A DNA stretch of 64,000 nucleotides from Flavobacterium sp. (GTDB taxonomy: Bacteria > Bacteroidota > Bacteroidia > Flavobacteriales > Flavobacteriaceae), in NCBI RefSeq assembly GCF_017744675.1, contig NZ_JAGIAV010000004.1, forward strand, positions 1,429,033 to 1,493,032, given 5' to 3'. The notes beneath the pieces are model-generated. The model ran no database searches. It saw nothing but the letters and a program-made list of their open reading frames with translations, and was not told the origin of the DNA. The translations under genes and the position numbers were made by a program. Below, in pieces: positions 41,956 through 49,469 of this stretch. Every line of letters starts with the position of its first letter. Positions within the stretch are counted from its first letter, which is position 1.

Positions 41956-42417
41956 CTAGATTAATTCCTTAAAAATAAACTTTTCATCATAATCGACTTC
42001 AAATTTTTCAAGAAAATTAATATACTCCTCCCTAAATGTTTTCTGTTTATGATGCTGCTCTTGATTTTGAATATAATTTATGACAGCACTTAATTGAGAT
42101 TTACTGTATGAAAACGCTCCATATCCCTCTTGCCATTCAAAATGACTATTTATAAATCTATTTTCATTAATCCATTTTGATGAATTTTGCTTTACACTTT
42201 TCATCAATTCTGATATAGATTGCACTGGCCTTACCCCAACCAAAATATGAACGTGATCTGAAACTCCGTTTATAGCCAAAAGTTTATGATTATTATTTCT
42301 GATGATTCCAGAAATATATTTAAACAATTCGTCTCTCCACTTTGCATCAATAATTGCTTTTCTATACTTGACAGCAAAAACAAAATGAATATGTATTTGT
42401 GTATATGTGTTTGCCAT
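41956..42417 (-). CDS. HUH (Y1) transposase, IS200/RAYT type
   Basis: A 153-residue single-strand DNA transposase. The HUH motif is NGVSDHVHILVGV (His55, His57) and the probable nucleophile is Tyr115 in AVINYIQNQEQHH, a helix that also carries the metal-contacting glutamine. The protein belongs to the TnpA_REP/IS200 group. It stands alone with no tnpB. Directly upstream of its start (nine bases) begins a 320-base array of REP-like hairpins, the arrangement of REP-associated tyrosine transposases that propagate REPIN elements rather than themselves. A second set of related repeats lies at 56804-56977. Confidence 0.88.
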   Translation of the reverse strand: MANTYTQIHIHFVFAVKYRKAIIDAKWRDELFKYISGIIRNNNHKLLAINGVSDHVHILVGVRPVQSISELMKSVKQNSSKWINENRFINSHFEWQEGYGAFSYSKSQLSAVINYIQNQEQHHKQKTFREEYINFLEKFEVDYDEKFIFKELI

Positions 42418-42425
42418 TACATATA

Positions 42426-42750
42426 GTCCCTACGGGACATCGATTCTTTACTTTATTATTTATTCTACCGATATTTTATTCCTAGCGGAATACATTTTAG
42501 CAGTACAAACATAATAAAAAGAAAGAAATATCTTTCAATTTTATTAAATAAAGTTAATCAGAAACAACTAATCTTTAATCAATTTAATATATTGATCAAA
42601 AGATTAGTTCAGCCAACAAAATTTTGGTAGCCAAGCAAAAAAAACAAATTCAATTCAATTTGATATATCTACAAAAAGAATAGTTCCGTTAGGAACAAAA
42701 TATCGGTAGCCAAAGCAAAATCCGATTCATTTTGTCCCGTAGGGACAAAA
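42426..42750. repeat. Nested quasi-palindromic REP cluster next to the transposase
   Basis: Four REP-like hairpins are arranged as two inverted pairs around one centre near 42587: outer GTCCCTACGGGAC (42426-42438) with GTCCCGTAGGGAC (42734-42746); inner CTACCGATATTTTATTCCTA... (42465-42491) with its near-complement ending ATATCGGTAG (42683-42709). A third inverted pair, AACTAATCTTT (from 42566) and AAAAGATTAGTT (to 42609), shares the same centre. AACAAAAT..GGTAGCCAA is also directly repeated (42615, 42694). The last hairpin abuts the lipoprotein stop codon at 42753. The whole 335-base gap is thus repeat; no gene is present. Confidence 0.88.
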
Positions 42751-42752
42751 TT

Positions 42753-43103
42753 TTATTTAGAAGTCAACAGATTTAATCCTTCCATTTTTTGAGAATCAAT
42801 TGCCTGAGGAGGATAATTCTGTTTTTCTTGTCGTGTAGAAGTAACTTTCCCCTCTTTATTTACGTACACATAATTGTAACGCCAGTAATTAGCTCCCGCC
42901 AAAGATGTTCCACCATCAGTAAAAACCTGATCGGCGTAAACAAGAATTTCTCCATTTTCTTTGTTATCTAATGTTCTTACTGGATTTCCTAAAGTTCTAA
43001 GTACTTTCGATTTGGCTTCACCGACAGCAACGCTTGCTGAATTGGTACTTGCGCAGGATACAAAAAGTGCAAATACGGCAGGTATTAATATTGCTTTTTT
43101 CAT
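42753..43103 (-). CDS. Small lipoprotein, BamE/SmpA-like
   Basis: A 116-residue protein with a lipoprotein signal MKKAILIPAVFALFVSC (Cys 17). The mature part ASVAVGEAKSKVLRTLGNPVRTL resembles the helix-turn opening of SmpA/OmlA (BamE) folds, in which a glycine-proline loop follows the first helices, then beta strands (ILVYADQVF, YWRYNYVYVNKEGKVTST). The similarity is weak, so a role in outer-membrane assembly is only suggested. It stands alone next to the REP cluster; the last hairpin of that cluster touches its stop codon and may serve as terminator. Confidence 0.7.
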   Translation of the reverse strand: MKKAILIPAVFALFVSCASTNSASVAVGEAKSKVLRTLGNPVRTLDNKENGEILVYADQVFTDGGTSLAGANYWRYNYVYVNKEGKVTSTRQEKQNYPPQAIDSQKMEGLNLLTSK

Positions 43104-43252
43104 AATTTAAGTGTTGGATTTATATTTAGATTTTGGCTGTTATTCGTTGATTATTAGAGATGTAATAATAACTAAAGTTATAACATTAAATTTTACATAA
43201 TTCAATAAGTATGTTATATAATTATTACCAAAAGACTCTTTAGCATTATTTG

Positions 43253-43260
43253 TATCTTTG
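43253..43260 (+). promoter_or_regulatory. Promoter -7 box of trmD
   Basis: TATCTTTG matches TAnnTTTG; it lies 25 bases before the ATG at 43286 and inside the longest open frame, fixing the start. Confidence 0.75.
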
Positions 43261-43285
43261 CCAGCAAGAAAATTATCTAATAAAG

Positions 43286-43966
43286 ATGCGAATTGACATT
43301 ATTACTCTTTTACCTGAATTACTAAGAAGTCCGTTTGAGGCCTCAATTATGAAACGCGCCATTGACAAAGGTTTGGTCGAAGTGCATTTTCACAACCTTC
43401 GCGATTATAGCACCAATAGACAAAAAAGTGTAGATGATTATCCTTTTGGCGGAGGTGCAGGAATGGTAATGACAATTCAGCCTATCGACGACTGTATTAC
43501 ACATTTAAAAAGTCAGCGCGAATATGACGAGGTAATTTATATGTCGCCAGACGGTGAAACTTTAAACCAGAAAATGGCGAATAAAATGTCGATGTATGAA
43601 AACATTATCATTTTATGCGGACATTATAAAGGTGTTGACCAAAGGGTGAGAGATCATTTTATTACAAAAGAAATCTCAATTGGAGATTATGTTTTATCGG
43701 GAGGAGAATTGGGTGCAATAGTTTTATCTGACGCCTTGATCCGATTAATTCCAGGTGTTTTAAGTGACGAAACCTCAGCATTGACAGATAGTTTTCAGGA
43801 CAATTTATTGTCAGGACCAATATATACAAGACCTGCAGACTATAAAGGTTGGAAAGTTCCGGAAGTTTTAACTAGCGGACACGCGGCTAAAATTGACAAG
43901 TGGCGTGAAGACATGGCGTATGAACATACTAAAAATAGACGTCCAGATTTGTTAGAAGGACATTAA
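43286..43966 (+). CDS. trmD: tRNA (guanine37-N1)-methyltransferase
   Basis: Methylates G37 next to the anticodon with SAM, preventing +1 frameshifting. From the ATG at 43286 the protein has 226 residues. MRIDIITLLPELLRSPF is the standard N-terminus; DDYPFGGGAGMVM and the trefoil-knot SAM site ILCGHYKGVDQRV, ISIGDYVLSGGELGAIVLSDA, IRLIPGVL are all present, and YTRPADYKGWKVPEVLTSGHA is the C-terminal tRNA-binding part. The longer frame from 43250 is excluded by the promoter box. rplS follows after 216 bases with its own promoter. Confidence 0.97.
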   Translation: MRIDIITLLPELLRSPFEASIMKRAIDKGLVEVHFHNLRDYSTNRQKSVDDYPFGGGAGMVMTIQPIDDCITHLKSQREYDEVIYMSPDGETLNQKMANKMSMYENIIILCGHYKGVDQRVRDHFITKEISIGDYVLSGGELGAIVLSDALIRLIPGVLSDETSALTDSFQDNLLSGPIYTRPADYKGWKVPEVLTSGHAAKIDKWREDMAYEHTKNRRPDLLEGH

Positions 43967-44101
43967 AATTTAGTTTAGAATTTAAAGTTGTTTTTATTTC
44001 AAGTTAAAACTCTAGAGAGCAACAACTTGAAACTTTAAACTTGAAACAAAACAAACTAAAAATAATTTACAATTTATAATTCATAATTTATAATTATTTT
44101 T

Positions 44102-44182
44102 TACATTTGCACCCGAATTTGACCAACCTCTGGCGAGATCCGTGAATGTTGTTCTAATATAAAAACCATAATTTAAATTATC
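44102..44182 (+). promoter_or_regulatory. rplS promoter and structured 5' leader
   Basis: TACATTTG (44102-44109) is a TAnnTTTG -7 box, giving a leader of about 65 bases. In it GACCAAC (44121-44127) can pair with GTTGTTC (44148-44154), one mismatch, around a CTCTGGCGAGATCCGTGAAT loop that is GC-rich for this genome. An L19 ribosomal leader has, as I recall, been proposed for Flavobacteria; this may be one, giving feedback control by L19. Covariance search is needed to confirm. Confidence 0.55.
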
Positions 44183-44533
44183 ATGGCAGATTTATTAAAA
44201 TTCGTTCAAGACGAATTCGTTGCTAAAAAAGATTTCCCAGATTTCGGAGCTGGAGACACTATTACTGTTTTCTACGAAATTAAAGAGGGTGAAAAAACAA
44301 GAACTCAGTTTTTCAAAGGAGTTGTGATTCAAAGAAGAGGTTCTGGTAACACAGAAACTTTTACTATCCGTAAAATGTCTGGATCTGTTGGTGTTGAGCG
44401 TATCTTCCCAGTAAACTTACCAGCTTTACAAAAAATCGAAGTAAACAAGAAAGGTCACGTACGTAGAGCTAGAATTTTCTACTTCAGACAACTTACTGGT
44501 AAAAAAGCTAAGATTAAAGATAAAAGAAGATAA
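44183..44533 (+). CDS. rplS: 50S ribosomal protein L19
   Basis: A 116-residue ribosomal protein at the 30S-50S interface. FGAGDTITVFYEIKEGEKTRTQFFKGVVIQRRG and TFTIRKMSGSVGVERIFPVNLPALQKIEV are the family hallmark, with the basic C-terminal KAKIKDKRR. Length is normal. It keeps the usual neighbour trmD upstream. It has its own promoter and a leader that can fold, and ends at a strong terminator at 44554. Confidence 0.98.
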   Translation: MADLLKFVQDEFVAKKDFPDFGAGDTITVFYEIKEGEKTRTQFFKGVVIQRRGSGNTETFTIRKMSGSVGVERIFPVNLPALQKIEVNKKGHVRRARIFYFRQLTGKKAKIKDKRR

Positions 44534-44553
44534 TCATTTATCAAATTGTTATA

Positions 44554-44593
44554 AAAAAACTCGTTTCATATTGTTTGAAACGAGTTTTTTTTA
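44554..44593 (+). terminator. Terminator after rplS
   Basis: AAAAAACTCGTTTCA (from 44554) pairs with TGAAACGAGTTTTTT (from 44576) and continues into a T-run. Confidence 0.9.
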
Positions 44594-44732
44594 TGTACTA
44601 ATTTCATTGCTAACAAAACTGTAATTTTTTAATACCAAAATCATCGATTTAGCAATTTAACGAGCATGAAATAACAATCTGTTAATTTCGTCTTTTCTCA
44701 TCAAAACTCAACCGATTTCGTTGTGTTTTTAC

Positions 44733-44740
44733 TATATTTG
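44733..44740 (+). promoter_or_regulatory. Promoter -7 box of icd
   Basis: TATATTTG, a perfect TAnnTTTG box, 76 bases before the ATG at 44817. The leader begins with a short hairpin (CGCTCA/TGAGCCG) and ends in a run of A before the start. It excludes the TTG start at 44721. Confidence 0.72.
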
Positions 44741-44816
44741 CTCCGCTCATTTTGAGCCGAATATATCTTTTACATCGTTAACTCCTGACGATACGATTAT
44801 AAAAAAAAAAAAGAAA

Positions 44817-47036
44817 ATGACAAAATCAAAAATTTTTTACACCTTAACTGATGAGGCGCCTCTATTGGCAACTTACTCTTTGTTACCAATTGTTCAAGCT
44901 TTTACCGCAACAGCTGGAATTGAAATCGAAACCAGAGATATTTCGCTGGCGGGAAGAATTTTATCAAACTTCCCAGAATCTTTGACAGATGCTCAAAAAA
45001 CTGGAGATGCATTGGCGGAACTTGGCCAATTAGCAACTCAGCCAGAAGCTAACATTATTAAATTACCAAACATTTCGGCATCTGTACCGCAATTAAAAGC
45101 GGCTATTGCTGAATTACAATCTCACGGATACAATGTTCCAAATTATCCTGAAGATCCTAAAAATGATACTGAAAAAGAAATTAAAGCAAAATATGCAAAA
45201 GTATTAGGTTCTGCTGTAAACCCAGTTTTACGTGAAGGAAACTCTGATCGTAGAGCTCCAAGAGCAGTTAAGAACTTTGCAAAAGCAAATCCACACTCAA
45301 TGGGTGCTTGGTCTGCTGACTCAAAAACTAAAGTGGCTTCTATGTCAGGCGGTGATTTTTACGGAAGTGAAAAATCAGTAACTGTAAATGAAGCAAACGA
45401 TGTAAAAATCGAATTTGTTGCTAAAGACGGAACTTCAACTGTTCTTAAAGCTAGCACTCCATTAAAAGCGGGCGAAATCATTGACAGCTCTGTTTTAAGC
45501 GTAAGCAAATTAAAAGCTTTTGCTGCTGATGTAATCGCTGAAGCTAAAGCTGCAGGAGTTTTACTTTCTGTACACTTAAAAGCTACAATGATGAAAGTTT
45601 CTGATCCAATTATCTTTGGCGCTATCGTTGAAGTATATTTTGCAGATGTTTTCAAAAAATATGAAACTTTATTCAAAGAATTAAACGTTGACACAAGAAA
45701 CGGTTTAGGTGATATCTATGCTAAAATTGCTGGAAGACCTGAGCAAGCTGAAGTTGAAGCTGCTATCGATCAAGCAATCGCAAACGGACCTGCTTTAGCA
45801 ATGGTTAATTCTGATAAAGGAATTACAAACTTACACGTTCCTTCAGACGTAATTGTTGATGCTTCTATGCCAGCAATGATCCGTACTTCTGGACAAATGT
45901 GGAACAAAGAAGGAAAAGCTCAAGATACATTTGCTGTAATTCCAGACCGTTCTTACGCTGGAGTTTATACTGCAACAATTGATTTCTGTAAAAAACACGG
46001 TGCTTTCGATCCTAAAACAATGGGAAGTGTTCCTAACGTTGGATTAATGGCTCAAAAAGCAGAAGAATACGGATCTCACGATAAAACTTTCCAAATGAAA
46101 GCTGACGGAGTTGTTCGTGTTGTTGATGCAAACGGAAATGTTTTAATGGAGCAAAACGTTGAAGCTAATGACATCTTCAGAATGTGTCAAGCAAAAGACG
46201 CTCCAATTCAAGACTGGGTTAAATTAGCTGTAAACAGAGCTCGTTTATCTAGCACTCCTGCTGTTTTCTGGTTAGACGAAAACAGAGCACACGATAGAGA
46301 ATTGATCGTAAAAGTTCAAAAATACCTTAAAGACTACGATACTACAAACTTAGATATTAGAATCTTAAACCCAGTTGCGGCAACAGAATTTACTTTAGAC
46401 AGAATCATCAAAGGTTTAGATACTATTTCTGTAACTGGAAACGTTTTACGTGACTACTTAACAGATTTATTCCCAATCTTAGAATTAGGAACTTCTGCTA
46501 AAATGCTTTCTATCGTTCCTTTAATGAATGGTGGTGGATTGTTCGAAACTGGCGCTGGAGGTTCTGCTCCTAAACACGTAGAGCAATTTACAGAAGAAGG
46601 ATATTTACGTTGGGATTCATTAGGAGAGTTTTTAGCTCTTGGTGCTTCATTAGAGCATTTAGGACAAACTTTAGACAATTCTAAAGCGATCGTTTTATCT
46701 GAAACTTTAGATCAAGCTAACGATAAATTCTTGGCTAACGATAAATCTCCAGCTCGTAAAGTAGGTCAGATTGACAACCGTGGATCTCACTTCTATTTAG
46801 CATTCTACTGGGCTCAAGCTTTGGCTGCTCAAACTAAAGATGCAGAATTGAAAGCGATCTTTACTCCAATCGCAGCTGAATTTGAAGCTAACGAAGCTAA
46901 AATCGATGCTGAGTTAATTGGTGCTCAAGGTAAACCACAAAACATCGGAGGTTACTACCAGCCAACTCCAGAATTGGTAAGCAAAGCAATGCGTCCAAGC
47001 GAAACTTTCAACGCAATTGTTGCTAAAATCAAATAA
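44817..47036 (+). CDS. icd: Isocitrate dehydrogenase [NADP+], monomeric type
   Basis: Converts isocitrate to 2-oxoglutarate and CO2 with NADP+ in the TCA cycle. The 739-residue length is that of the monomeric IDH-II family, about twice the dimeric enzyme. Family segments are KIFYTLTDEAPLLATYSLLP, NPVLREGNSDRRAPRAVKNF (isocitrate contacts), HLKATMMKVSDPIIFG, PSDVIVDASMPAMIRTSGQM and FWLDENRAHDRELI, with ETGAGGSAPKHVEQF near the cofactor site. The ATG at 44817 is chosen because the promoter box falls between it and the longer frame start at 44721. Confidence 0.97.
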   Translation: MTKSKIFYTLTDEAPLLATYSLLPIVQAFTATAGIEIETRDISLAGRILSNFPESLTDAQKTGDALAELGQLATQPEANIIKLPNISASVPQLKAAIAELQSHGYNVPNYPEDPKNDTEKEIKAKYAKVLGSAVNPVLREGNSDRRAPRAVKNFAKANPHSMGAWSADSKTKVASMSGGDFYGSEKSVTVNEANDVKIEFVAKDGTSTVLKASTPLKAGEIIDSSVLSVSKLKAFAADVIAEAKAAGVLLSVHLKATMMKVSDPIIFGAIVEVYFADVFKKYETLFKELNVDTRNGLGDIYAKIAGRPEQAEVEAAIDQAIANGPALAMVNSDKGITNLHVPSDVIVDASMPAMIRTSGQMWNKEGKAQDTFAVIPDRSYAGVYTATIDFCKKHGAFDPKTMGSVPNVGLMAQKAEEYGSHDKTFQMKADGVVRVVDANGNVLMEQNVEANDIFRMCQAKDAPIQDWVKLAVNRARLSSTPAVFWLDENRAHDRELIVKVQKYLKDYDTTNLDIRILNPVAATEFTLDRIIKGLDTISVTGNVLRDYLTDLFPILELGTSAKMLSIVPLMNGGGLFETGAGGSAPKHVEQFTEEGYLRWDSLGEFLALGASLEHLGQTLDNSKAIVLSETLDQANDKFLANDKSPARKVGQIDNRGSHFYLAFYWAQALAAQTKDAELKAIFTPIAAEFEANEAKIDAELIGAQGKPQNIGGYYQPTPELVSKAMRPSETFNAIVAKIK

Positions 47037-47066
47037 TTCAGAATACATCTAGTATTTCTTAATAAC

Positions 47067-47098
47067 AAAAAGGACAACTCACAAGGTTGTCCTTTTTA
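47067..47098. terminator. Terminator between icd and the AraC gene (convergent)
   Basis: AAAAAGGACAAC (47067-47078) and GTTGTCCTTTTT (47086-47097) pair perfectly around seven bases; A- and T-runs allow use in both directions. Confidence 0.88.
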
Positions 47099-47100
47099 TT

Positions 47101-48042
47101 TTAAGAAAAAGAGACTGCAGAATATTTTTTAGGCTTCATTCCTATATGTTTTTCAAATATTCTTGAAAAGTGGCTTAAATTCGAAAATCCTAATCGATAA
47201 CCTGTTTCAGAAACTGATAATTTTTCTTCCCGAATTAAATAAGCGGCCTCATTCATTCGAAGCACCTGATAATAATTATATATGCTATTTCCGAATATTT
47301 GTTTGAATAGCTTATTCATTTTACTTTCGCTCATATTCCAAGAAGAAGCAAGACTTGCTAAATCAGGAGGATTACTTAAATCAGCACTTAAAGAATCTTT
47401 TATAGCATACATTGTTTTTACATCAGACACATTTAAAGGATAATTTGTCACACTTTCTCTTTTTGATAATTCAGACAGAAAAAGATAAATCATCTCTTCA
47501 GTTTTTAACTTCAGATAGAAATGACTCAATTGCTGCTTTTCATCTGTCAAAGCAATTTTATTGGCAACCTGCTGAATTTCATTCGAAATAATATGATCGT
47601 ATAAATAAGGCTTATCCCTCAATGTTATACTTGCCAAAAATTTATTTTCATCTTGTGCATTAATCCAAGCCTTAAGCAAATCCATGTGGATTGTAATTAC
47701 AATTGTATTGATTCTTGTTTGTTTTGGAATCAGAATTTCAACGTCAATATCTCCAGCAGATACTTGCACAGAAGGAATTAAAACACTCCGATTTGCTGGG
47801 TTCTTATAATCTTGCTGAAATAAATTCCTAAAACTAAAAGTGATTTCATCTTTTCGAGAATCTCCACCAGCTCTTCTAATTGTCATTTCTTCCTTAAACT
47901 CACACTGACTAATCATCATATTCATTTGAGAAGAAAAATTATAAGACCTAATAGAACCCTGACCATAACTTTCAGGCAAAACAAACAATCCGTTATCAGA
48001 TTTCGTTTTGGTAAATGCTGCAAGTTTTTCTATTAAACCCAT
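47101..48042 (-). CDS. AraC-family transcriptional regulator
   Basis: A 313-residue activator or repressor. The C-terminal 95 residues are the double HTH of AraC proteins: PPDLASLASSWNMSESKMNKLFKQIFG and AAYLIREEKLSVSETGYRLGFSNLSHFSRIFEKHIGMKPKKY. The N-terminal 200 residues form a sensing domain without a recognisable ligand motif. It is divergent from an MGT-type glycosyltransferase gene with 107 bases between them and overlapping promoter regions, so it probably controls that gene. A minus-strand TACTTTTG box lies at 48087-48094. Confidence 0.9.
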   Translation of the reverse strand: MGLIEKLAAFTKTKSDNGLFVLPESYGQGSIRSYNFSSQMNMMISQCEFKEEMTIRRAGGDSRKDEITFSFRNLFQQDYKNPANRSVLIPSVQVSAGDIDVEILIPKQTRINTIVITIHMDLLKAWINAQDENKFLASITLRDKPYLYDHIISNEIQQVANKIALTDEKQQLSHFYLKLKTEEMIYLFLSELSKRESVTNYPLNVSDVKTMYAIKDSLSADLSNPPDLASLASSWNMSESKMNKLFKQIFGNSIYNYYQVLRMNEAAYLIREEKLSVSETGYRLGFSNLSHFSRIFEKHIGMKPKKYSAVSFS

Positions 48043-48086
48043 TTGAATCGTTTATTACAAAATACCGTTTACGACTATTTTTAAAA

Positions 48087-48127
48087 CAAAAGTAGCTATT
48101 TAATCACTTTATTGTATTCTAATTTTG
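48087..48127. promoter_or_regulatory. Divergent promoters of the AraC and glycosyltransferase genes
   Basis: Minus strand TACTTTTG (48087-48094) precedes the AraC gene by 44 bases, and plus strand TAATTTTG (48120-48127) precedes the glycosyltransferase ATG by 22. The boxes are 25 bases apart, close enough for one bound regulator to affect both. Confidence 0.65.
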
Positions 48128-48149
48128 CTGAAACAAAAATTTAAAAATT

Positions 48150-49370
48150 ATGTCAAAAGCATTATTCCTAAGCATTCCATCGCATGGACACATGAATCCA
48201 ATGATGGGTTTAGCAAATGAATTAGTCCTTCAAGGAGAAAAAGTCACCTTTTTTAGCTCTGAAGAATTCAAAAAATCAATCGAAGAATTAGGTGCTGAAT
48301 TTATAAGCTATAAAGAAGATCTAAATATTTTTCAAAAGAAAGAAGTAAAACCAAATGAAGAGCAATCAAAAAAGAAATCCTTAACAGGACTTACAAGTGC
48401 TTTTTTACATCCTGAGATTTTCATAGATGATGTTTTAAATGAAATAGGAGATCGAAATTTTGATTACATCGTTTTTTCGGCTGCTTATCCTTACGCAAAA
48501 CTCATTTCTCAAATTTTACAGATTCCGGCAATTTCTTCTTATGCTGTATTTGCAACTAAAGACGAACTGTTTAATAAAAAAGCAAAAGCAGAAATAGAAC
48601 CTAAGAAAAAAGCGCCTTTTGGGTTAAATGCTGAGATTATTCAAGAATTTAAAAAAGTACGAGAAAATCTAATTTCAAAGTACAAAAAACAAATCCCCGA
48701 TAATATTATGGATTTGCTGTTTAATAAAGGCGACTTAAATATCGTTTATACGTCTAAATATTTTATTAGAAATATGGAAAATTATGACGAAAGCTTCATT
48801 TTTATCGGACCGCCAGTTTATAAAAAGAAATATACTGTGGACTTCCCTTTTGAAAAAATTGAAGGCAAAAAAGTGATTTACATTTCTTTAGGAACAATTT
48901 TCAGCAACCACTCTACAGATTTAAACAACATGTTTTTCAAAGCTTTTGCCAACACTGAGTATGTTGTGGTTATGGCTGCGCATAAAGTAAATTTTTCAGA
49001 AGCAGAAATTCCCGAAAATTTTATTATCAGGGATTATGTGCCACAATTAGAAATATTAAAACACACCACTGTAGCCATAACTCATGGCGGAATGAACAGT
49101 ATGGGCGATTTATTGTATTACAAAGTTCCTTTTGTTTCAATTCCGTTAGGAGCCGATCAGTTTTTCCTGTCTAACCGTGCTGAAGAACTTGGAGCTACAA
49201 TCGTACTCGACACCAATACAATTACTGCTGAAACCATTAAAAATTCAGTCGAAAAAATATTAACAACTTCAAGCTACATTGAAAATAGTGCCAAGATAAA
49301 CGACTCATTTAAAAGTGCAGGCGGTTATAAAAAAGCAGCAGAAGAAATATTTAAATTAAAAAACAAGTAA
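48150..49370 (+). CDS. MGT-type (UGT-like) glycosyltransferase
   Basis: A 406-residue GT-B enzyme of family GT1 type. The N-terminal acceptor domain starts LFLSIPSHGHMNPMMGLANEL, and the C-terminal nucleotide-sugar domain has IYISLGTIFSN and the signature IRDYVPQLEILKHTTVAITHGGMNSMGDLLYYKVPFVSIPLGADQ (donor-binding His-Gly-Gly and Asp-Gln). It resembles bacterial macrolide and flavonoid glycosyltransferases that transfer glucose from UDP-glucose to small aglycones. No signal or membrane part is seen. Control by the divergent AraC regulator suggests a role in modifying a toxic or plant-derived compound; this is inference. Confidence 0.88.
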   Translation: MSKALFLSIPSHGHMNPMMGLANELVLQGEKVTFFSSEEFKKSIEELGAEFISYKEDLNIFQKKEVKPNEEQSKKKSLTGLTSAFLHPEIFIDDVLNEIGDRNFDYIVFSAAYPYAKLISQILQIPAISSYAVFATKDELFNKKAKAEIEPKKKAPFGLNAEIIQEFKKVRENLISKYKKQIPDNIMDLLFNKGDLNIVYTSKYFIRNMENYDESFIFIGPPVYKKKYTVDFPFEKIEGKKVIYISLGTIFSNHSTDLNNMFFKAFANTEYVVVMAAHKVNFSEAEIPENFIIRDYVPQLEILKHTTVAITHGGMNSMGDLLYYKVPFVSIPLGADQFFLSNRAEELGATIVLDTNTITAETIKNSVEKILTTSSYIENSAKINDSFKSAGGYKKAAEEIFKLKNK

Positions 49371-49469
49371 ACCTGTAACAAAACCATGATTTTCTTAACT
49401 TATGTTTAACAAAAGTTCCGTAAGAATATGAAGTAGAATTTGTTAACTATGTAAATCAAAATCAACATA

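Noticed and set aside
42418..42752. CRISPR array
   Set aside because: Repeats are few, palindromic and inverted around a centre, without uniform spacers or cas genes; they are REP-type.
44721..44816. 32-residue N-terminal extension of isocitrate dehydrogenase
   Set aside because: The -7 box at 44733 lies within it and it ends in a poly-lysine run from an A-tract; the ATG at 44817 fits the family.
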